Assembly: GCA_013399015.1 (NCBI GenBank)
Contig: VWZX01001149.1
Location: forward strand, 98,463 to 162,462
Direction: 5' to 3'
Length of the DNA: 64,000 bases
Origin: Galbula dea
Lineage: Eukaryota; Chordata; Aves; Piciformes; Galbulidae
Part shown: positions 13,701 to 22,700 of the stretch, piece after piece
Numbering within the stretch: position 1 is the first letter of the stretch
Layout: each line of letters opens with the position of its first letter
The notes under the pieces: generated by a model
What the model saw: only the letters and a program-made list of their open reading frames with translations
What the model was told of the DNA's origin: nothing
Database searches by the model: none
Program-made: the position numbers and the translations under genes

Positions 13701-16700
13701 CATCTGGTTTGTGGACTTGTGGTGCAAGCCTTCTGGACTGGACAGGAAGAAAGAATTCCTTGCTGTTTACCAGAGAATCCCAGCATGGTGGGATCATTTC
13801 TGGGACTTCAGTGACATCCCTGCCACCAGGGGCTTGGGTTTGACCTTAGTTTTGTATATATTTGCACCTATTTTATTGTTATTATTCTCATTAAAGTAGC
13901 TTTAGTTTTCTTTTCCAACCCACAAGTCTCTCTCCCTTATTCCCTTACTCTTCCCTTTTCCTAGCACTGGAGAAGTCTAGAGTCAGAGTTGTCAGAGCTG
14001 GAAGTGACCTTAAAGATCATCCAGTTCCAACCCTCCCTGCCTGCCAGGGACACCTCCCACTAGAGCAGGCTGCTCACAGGCCCAGCCAGCCTGGCCTCCA
14101 AAGCTTCCAGGGATGGAGCTTCCACAGCCTCTCTGGGCAACCTGTTCCAGTGTCTCCCCACCCTAACAGCGAAGAACTTCCTCCTCATATCCAATCTAAA
14201 TCTCCCCTCCTCTAGTTTGCATCCATTCCCCCTAGTCCTATCACTACCTGACCTCCTAAACAGTCCCTACCAAGCTTTCTTGTAGCCCCCTTCAGATCCT
14301 GGAAGGCCACCAGAAAGTCTCCCTGGAGCCTTCTCTTCTCCAGGTGGCCAATGCCTGTCAGCCAACTGGATAATGCCCTTAACAACATGCTTTAACTTTG
14401 GGGCAGCCCTGAAGTGGTCAGGCAGCTGAGCTGGATGATCACTTCCCTTCCAACTGGAAGTCTCCTGGTTTCTCTCTTTAAATCCATGTCATTTACTCTA
14501 GAAGCAGCTTGTGGCACATCAAGGTTCTCCTGACAACAGCAGGGTCCAAAAACCAGTATTAAAATGGGGGAGAACTGGTTTTAGTATGAGAAAGTTACCT
14601 TGTAGTATCTAAAATAGTCACTTGCCAGAAGTTCATTCAATCTAGGGAAGAGCTTGTAGTTGTTGAAGGCATCAATGGTTTCTACATCACAAGTGCAGTC
14701 ATCTATGTGACCAGTAACCTGTTGGGGAAAGCAAAACCAAAGCAAATGAATCTGAATGACTTGGGCAGCACCTTTCAACACTGCAGACAGCAAAAGGATT
14801 CCTCATTTTCTTTCCTTGTACCAGCAAGTCATAAAATGATAGAAGGAACCTTTCAAGGTCTTCTAGTCCAACCCCCCTGCAGTCAGCAGGGACATCTGCA
14901 ACTAGAGCAGGTTGCTCACAGCCCCAACCAACCTGAGCTGCAATGGTTCCAGGGATGGGACATCTCCCACCTCTCTGGGCAGCCTGGGACAGGCTCCCAC
15001 CACCCTCAGGGTCAAAAATTTCTCCCTTCCATCTAATCTAAATCTCTCCTCTCTTAGCTTCAAACCATCAGCCCATGTCCTGTCCCTACAGGCCCTGCTA
15101 AAAACTCTGTCCCCAGCTTTCTTCTAGGCCCTTTAAGTCCTGCAAGGCTGCAGGAAGGTCTCCCTGGAGCCTTCTCTTCTCCAGCCTCAACAAGCCCAAC
15201 TCTCTCAGCCTGGCCTCACAGCAGAGAGGTTCCAACCCTTAGATCATTTCTGTTGCCTCTTCTGGCCCTGCTCCCCCAGGTCCATGTCTGTGCTGTGCTG
15301 AGGACTCCAGAGCTGGCCCCAGCACTGCAGCTGAGGTCTCCCCAAAGACAAGATACTCAACTAGACTGTGTCACACCCATCCACCCAGCCACACAGCCCT
15401 TGTCCACACCCCAGACACTGTGACCCAGAGGAAAGATGTTTCCATCAGGGCCAAGTCCTGCAAGACACTGGATACAGGCTGCTGGAACAGCTGTGAGCCA
15501 CACACACTGCCAGCCAGCTCTGTACCCCATCTGAGATGAGGCACCAGCCTCCATCTGTCACTCCTGGAAGATCCAGGTGAGAGCTGGCATTTCCATAAGG
15601 AACCAGTTAGGCAACAATAAAGTCACTGAGAGAAAGTCCTTGCTGTTCATGAACTGAGCTGCAGCCCTTTGCTTCATCTCAACCATCACCACAACTGCCA
15701 CAGCCTCTCTCCTCACCTCAGAGAGATGTTTGGCAAGAAAACATTTGTTCCACATCTGCTGGAGGAAGCCAAACCTTCTTGCATCATCCCAAACAACTCA
15801 AGAAGATGGACAACAAAAATCCTCCCAACCAAAAAGGTAGCCCAAATTCAGCTGGAGCTTTCTGACACACAGTTTACTGCCTGGCTGACAAAGTTGCTCA
15901 ACCCAGAAGCAGTTCTGCTTCCCCCACAGCCCTTGATCAGCTCTTGGGGAAATCACCCTGGCCAAAAGCAAGCTTTATTACTCATCCACTCTCACCAGCA
16001 CAGCAGGGAATTTGCCTGGATGCTGATGCAGTAACACACAGAATTATTTAAGGCTGGAAGAGACCTCTAAGAGTATGAAGTCTAACAGTCAACCTATTAA
16101 CCAGCACCATGGGGCAACCTGCTGCTCCCCAGTATCAGTTAGATTCCAGGCTTTAAGATCAGGGAGTTGTTTTCCATTGATATTGTTCATGTATGAAGCA
16201 GAGAATGGGATGTTTGCCAGAGGTTGTGATAAGAAACCACCTCTGCCCCAGCAAACCTAGGAAATCCTGGGTGCAGACAGCACCCTGCACTGCTCCATGA
16301 TCTGGGATACAACAACATGGGGCAGCCCCTGTGAAGTGTGAGACAGTGGTGGCATAAAATATCTCCAAAGGAGGCCAGGAACAAAGGGGGATGCACAAGA
16401 AGGTGCTGGATTGTGTTTAAAGGGCTCCCTCTTTGCTTACTTTTCAAGCACTCAATCAGCCTAAGGGCTGCTGGCTGATGTGGGAGAGCAAAAGGCAAGT
16501 TAGGAAAGGCAGCAGATGAGCAAAGTCACAGCCACAGATCCAGGACAGGGAGTAAAACCCTGAAAACCTCAGTAAAGATTCCCTGAATCCAAAGCAAAGG
16601 AGCTCCTCCAGCCTTGGTAACCAGGGCAAAATTAGCCTGGAGAAGAGCAGCCCCAGAGGGGAGCTGCTCAGGGTTCAGCAAGAGCTGAAGGCTGGGGCCA

Positions 16701-19700
16701 GACTCTGCTCAGTGGTGCCCAGGGACAGGCCAAGGGGCACTGGGCACAAACTGGAAGCCAGGAGGTTGCAGCTGAGCAGGAGGAGAAGCTTGTTTGGTGG
16801 GAGGGGGTTGGAGCCCTGGCCCAGGCTGCCCAGAGAGGCTGTGGAGTCTCCTTGTGGGGATTGATTCCAAGGCCAGCTGGAGGTGATCCTGGGCAAGCTG
16901 CTGTGGGTGCCCCTGCTTTAGCAGGGGGTTGGACTGGATGATCCCCAGAGGTCTCTTCCAACCCCAACCAGTCTGGGATTCTGTGAGATTATGTAGAGAG
17001 AGAAAAGAGAGCAGCATGGGAGAGTGATGAGCCACCTGCCTTGACACATTTCCAGAGAGCCCTGAGATAGCTCAGCAAGAGCCACACATCAACTGCAATC
17101 AAATGATCCTAATTACTGCCATGGAAAGGAGGTTCCCTGCCCTCCCTCTGAGAAGGAAGGCAGAAATGGAGCAGACAGTGACATCAAATGGGGAGGTGGA
17201 GGGAAAATGGCCTGGATTAAGCAGGCAAGTGCAAATTTCTTCCTGCCACCCTAGCCAGAGGGGGAAGGAATCCAGGCTCTAGTCCCAGACTGCTCCATAC
17301 TAGGAAGGAGTATTTTGGAAACAGCTGTTTTTCAACAGGGCTTTGATATTTTGGGCTCTGCCACACTGATCTAAGGAGGAGGGGAAAGGAAATCTATCAG
17401 AGGGTGCCAGAATTGGCACTGGAGCAACTCAGTTTTGTTATGACACCAGGATCTGGAGGCCCACTGAAGCCCACCCCCTCATCCTCATCCATCTACTGTA
17501 TCCTGCCAGGCATTTTGTGTGCTAATGAAGATTAACAGCAGAGCAATTAAGCTTTCCACTAGCCTGAATCAGCCCTGGGAAAAAAAACAGGAGCAATTTG
17601 CTAACCCAGTTACCCAATTTAAAGATGTTTTGCAATGAAAAAAGGAAGAAAAACCAACCCAAACCCCAAACCATAGTGAAAAAACCTCCTCTTTTATTTC
17701 CTGGAACTTGGGCACCCTTTGAGAGAGGCAACTTTAGACTGGGTCTCCAAGTGGCCTACAAGAAGACATGTGGATCATCTTCAGCTGCTCTCTGGAGCCA
17801 TGCTAGACAAACCTGGCACCCTAAGGGAATGACATCCCTGTCAGGGGGGGAGCACAAGGGCATGCAGCCAGCCCTTAACCAAAACAAGCAGCACTGTTTG
17901 CACCAGGCCTGGCATGCCTATGGCTAGGGACCAGTTCAAGCCAGAAGCAACCTGGCAAGACAGCAGCCTGCAAATAAGCCAGGGTGAAGCACTGCAGGTG
18001 CTCCCACAGCACTGAAGAGTATGCAAGGGTCATGCAGGTTGATGGAGGTTCTTCTCTCCCTCTACTCTGCACTAGGGAGGCCACAGCTGGAGTCCTGGGT
18101 CCAGTTCTGGGCTCCTCTGTTCAAAAGAGACAAGGAACTGCTGGTGAGAGTCCAGCAGAGGCTAGGAAGATGCTGAGGGCACTGGAGCAGCTCTGGCAGG
18201 AGGAAAGGCTGAGAGCTCTGGGGCTGCTTAGCCTGGAGAAGAGCAGCCCCACAGGGGAGCTGCTCAAGGCTCACCAAGAGCTAAAGGCCAGAAGGCAAGA
18301 GGCTGGGGCCAGACTCTGCTCAGTGGTGGCCAGGGACAGCCCAAGGGGCACTGGGCACAAACTGGAAGCCAGGAGGTTGCAGCTGAGCAGGAGGAGAAAC
18401 TTGTTTGGTGTGAGGGGGTTGGAGGCCTGGCCCAGGCTGCCCAGAGAGGCTTTGGAGTCTCCTTGTGTGGAGAGATTGCAAGGCCAGCTGGAGGTGATCC
18501 TGGGCAAGCTGCTGTGGGTGCCCCTGCTTCAGCAGGGTGATTCCCAGAGGTCCCTTCCAACCCCAACCAGTCTGGGATCTCCAAACACACACTGCTCAGT
18601 TCTGAAGAGCACTGGTGGGCAGATCAGCCACACCACCACCAAGAACACACCTATGAGGGCTGCACAGGAGAAGCACTAGGGAAAACTCCAAGCTCTGCTC
18701 AAATCAGAGGGAAAACTTCTTCCTCCTCCCAGGATTTCAGTCTGACTGTGCAGAAACAGGCAACTTCCCTCCTGACCTTCCTCTCTACCTCCTAAGCCAC
18801 CAGGCTGCTGAGAAGGAATAATAGAATTATTTAGGTTAGAAAAGAGAAAGCTCAGCTAGAGCTGGTGCCACCACCTCTATTTGCCTAACCTGCCAAAGTT
18901 GACAGGTGAAGGAGTACAATAGACAGCATCAAGAGCTAAGTCTCTTCAGAGAACAAGATCTAAGCCTCAGTGATGCTACCACCAAACAGCACTGACCTGC
19001 TTTCAGACCCTGGGGAGTGTGCAGTACCAGACCACTTGGCAGGGCATGGTCTTCATCCTAGAAGTTCCCTCTTGCTCTATGACCAACTGCCACTCCAGAA
19101 CCTCTTTCTTTCAGCCCTCTGTGCACTCAGAGACTTCAGAGACTTTGGACTTCAATTCCTCCTAGAATCATTAGCATGGAATGGCCCAGGTTGGAAGGGA
19201 CCCTAAAGATCATCTAGCTCCACCCCCCCTGCCATGGGCAGGGATGCCACCCACTAGACCAGGTTGCCCAGGGGCACATCCAGCCTGGCCTTGAGCACTG
19301 CCAGGGATGGATCCCCCACACATGATGGTTGGAAAAGCCCTCTGGAATCATCAAGTCCAACCATCCACCCAACACTCCCATGCTCCCCACTAAACCATGG
19401 CCCTAAACACCACATCTCCATGTTTTCTGAACACTTCCAGGGATGGTGACTCCACCACATCCCTGGGCAGCCTGGGCCAATGCCTGAGAACCCTCCTGGG
19501 GAAGAAATTCTTCCTAATATCCAACCTGAACCTCCCCTGGTGCAACTTGAAGCAATTTCCTCTTGTCCTACCTCTCCTTAGCTGGGAGAAGAGGCCAACT
19601 CCCACCTTACTACCACCTCATTTCAGGGAGTGGGAGAGAGCAAGAAAGTTTCCCTTGAGCCTCCTTTTCTCCAGACTAAACAACCCTCAGCTGCTCCTCA

Positions 19701-22700
19701 CCAGACTTGTGCTCTAGACCTTTCACCAGCTTTGTTGCCTTTCATCTTCAGCCTGCAGTAAGTGGAAGAGTTCAGCTGAAACACAACCTGAAGCAGTCCC
19801 ACACATGTGCCATGTGCTTGCTGGCACCAGTGACTCACTGAGCCAAGCAGCAGCCATGGGCTTTGGTCCACACACACCCACACCTAGCTGGGGTGTGAAA
19901 GCCTGACAGGGAAGGCAGGGTTTGCCCAGTACCAAGAGATGCAGAGGAGGCACCAGGATAGACCCCACACAAGCAGCTCTGGCTGCTGAGTTAACACCAA
20001 GGCAGGTGTTCAGGTGGCCCTCAGCAAAACTGCTACCAACCCTTCAGCACTGAGGGACCTGCCTTGTGTGTATAACACACATAGAAACATTGCCACACAG
20101 GGGCTCTGTGTAATCCTTGGGGTTGGCCTTTGTTTCATCTGCCTTTATCTCCTGCCAGGCTGCTTACTCTTACAGTGCTGGTCTGCTTCTCCTCACCTCT
20201 CTCTGCTTCTCCACAGAAATGTCCTCTGGGAAGTGGATTTAAGGCTTTTTCCATCCCAGACCCACACACCACCAGCTACCACACAGCTGGGAAGGAAAGA
20301 ATATGAAAATCCCAGGCTGGTTGGGGTTGGAAGGGATCTCTGGGGATCATCCAGTCCAACCCCCTGCTAAAGCAGGGGCATCCACAGCAGCTTGCCCAGG
20401 ATCACCTCCAGCTGGCCTTGCAATCTCTCCACACAAGGAGACTCCACAGCCTCTCTGGGCAGCCTGGGCCAGGACTCCAACACCCTCCCACCAAACAAGC
20501 TTCTCCTCCTGCTCAGCTGCAACCTCCTGGCTTCCAGTTGGTGCCCAGTGCCCCTTGGGCTGTCCCTGGCCACCACTGAGCAGAGTCTGGCCCCAGCCTC
20601 TTGCCTTCTGGCCTTTAGCTCTTGCTGAGCCTTGAGCAGCTCCCCTCTGGGGCTGCTCTTCTCCAGGCTAAGCAGCCCCAGGGCTCTCAGCCTTTCCTCC
20701 TGCCAGAGCTGCTCCAGTGTCCTCAGCATCTTCCTAGCCTCTGCTGGACTCTCTCCAGCAGTTCCTTGTCTCTTTTGAACAGAAGAGCCCAGAACTGGAC
20801 CCAGGACCCCAGCTCTGGCCTCCCCAGGGCAAAGTACAGAGGGAAGACAAACATCTTCCTGCATCTCCCGCTTGCAGCTACAACAATGGACAGGGAAGGC
20901 AATACTAGAGTGGCTGAGAAGTTGCTTTGAGTGTGCACCAAGTTCTCCTGTAGCTGTCTGCTCTTGTAGATAAGCCACACCAGTCCCAAGCTGATGGCAA
21001 GCAGATGCTTTCCCTGCTGCCCCAGGACTGAAACTTCCAGAGCTCACACAGGAGCAAACCTCAGATGGGAGCTTTGGGATGGAGTTAAAGCACAGAGGCT
21101 AAAGTGCTGTCAGATGGCATCTCCAAGCAGCTGCTGCAGCTGCTCTGCCCTGGGAAGCTGCCTCTTGAGCCAACCCAGAGAGATCAGGAACTGTGCTAGG
21201 CATGAATTCCTGCCCTGAAGGCTGTTGGATGAACAGTAATTCAACAAGAATGTAAGAGTGGCTTGAAAATCTGTCCAGGTAACAACAAGGTAACTCTCAG
21301 GGCCTGGCTTCACCCCCTAATGACAGCATACTGACCACAGAAACACCCCCAAAGGAACAGAGTCCTCTGCCAGACAGGAAACCTAGTCAAAAGCCCAGGC
21401 TGCCCAACACCTGCAGCACATCCTTCATGCAGCTTCATCAGCTTGTAAACAGCAAATGAGTAATAATTAATAGGAATATGGGGAATGGATTCATGGCTGA
21501 CTAAAGCATTCATGTAAACAGGAATATCATGGTGGGGAAGGAGCTGTCTGTTAAGCTGGAGGGAACTCCAGTGGCAAAATGTTCCTCAGTGCTCATGAGA
21601 GAGACTGGAAAGGAGTCTGTGAGCCTCAAGTGGTTTTAGTAACAGCTTGATGCTTCTAATCAAAGTTTCAGGGCTGGTTAGTGATCTCTCTAAGTAAAGA
21701 AAGAGCTAAAATANNNNNNNNNNNNNNNNNNNNNNNNNNNNNNNNNNNNNNNNNNNNNNNNNNNNNNNNNNNNNNNNNNNNNNNNNNNNNNNNNNNNNNN
21801 NNNNNNNNNNNNNNNNNNNNNNNNNNNNNNNNNNNNNNNNNNNNNNNNNNNNNNNNNNNNNNNNNNNNNNNNNNNNNNNNNNNNNNNNNNNNNNNNNNNN
21901 NNNNNNNNNNNNNNNNNNNNNNNNNNNNNNNNNNNNNNNNNNNNNNNNNNNNNNNNNNNNNNNNNNNNNNNNNNNNNNNNTGGGGCTGCTCTTCTCCAGG
22001 CTAAGCAGCCCCAGGGCTCTCAGTCTTTCCTCCTGCCACAGATGCTCCAGTGCCCTCAGCACCTTCCTAGCATCTGCTGGACTCTCTCCACTGGTTCCTT
22101 GTCTCTTTTAAAGTGGGGGTCCAAGAACTGGACACACTACTCAGGATACTCTGCCAGAATGGCAGTTCATGTTTTGCTTAGGGCTTCTTATCTCACCCCA
22201 CACTCTCAACTCATACTTCAGCCTTTAGGAGACAAACCTCACTGCCAGGCAGGCAGCATACAAACAGAAACCCTACAGAGAGACAGAATTAAAACTGCTT
22301 TTCAATTCTTTATCAGCATAGCTTGCATTTACCATTTCCCCATGCAACTGAAGCTTAAGGAGACACCCAAGAAGGCAAAGACACAATTGCATTTGTTCTT
22401 TCAACACTCTCAGTTTCTGACTCACATTTAAGTGCTAGAAGTTTCATACAGTCAGAGGAGGCTTTACAACAGCTTCCTCTTTTAAAAGGCAACAAAAGTA
22501 AAGCACTAAAGATTATCTTTTACTTTCTTCCCTCTTTGATCTTGCAAATGTGCTTGCACAAAGTCAAAAGGAACCTTCAAAGTGACCATTCCCCCAAAGC
22601 CAGCTGCTTGGTCTCACCTCTTGGTTGACTTCTACCCAGTTGTCTAGCAACAGGTGTACCTGGCCAGATGGTAACACATCTGACACATCCACAAGGGGAA

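Noticed and set aside
14375..14470. Possible short plus-strand CR1 tail (GAGCTGGATGATCACTTCCC)
   Set aside because: Only about 30 bases resemble the tail and no hairpin is present, too weak to call.
17984..18679. 231-codon open frame
   Set aside because: It is the C-terminal remnant of a CR1 LINE shared with many other copies, not a host gene.
20367..21047. 226-codon minus-strand open frame
   Set aside because: CR1 family B remnant with unrelated sequence fused to its start by chance.
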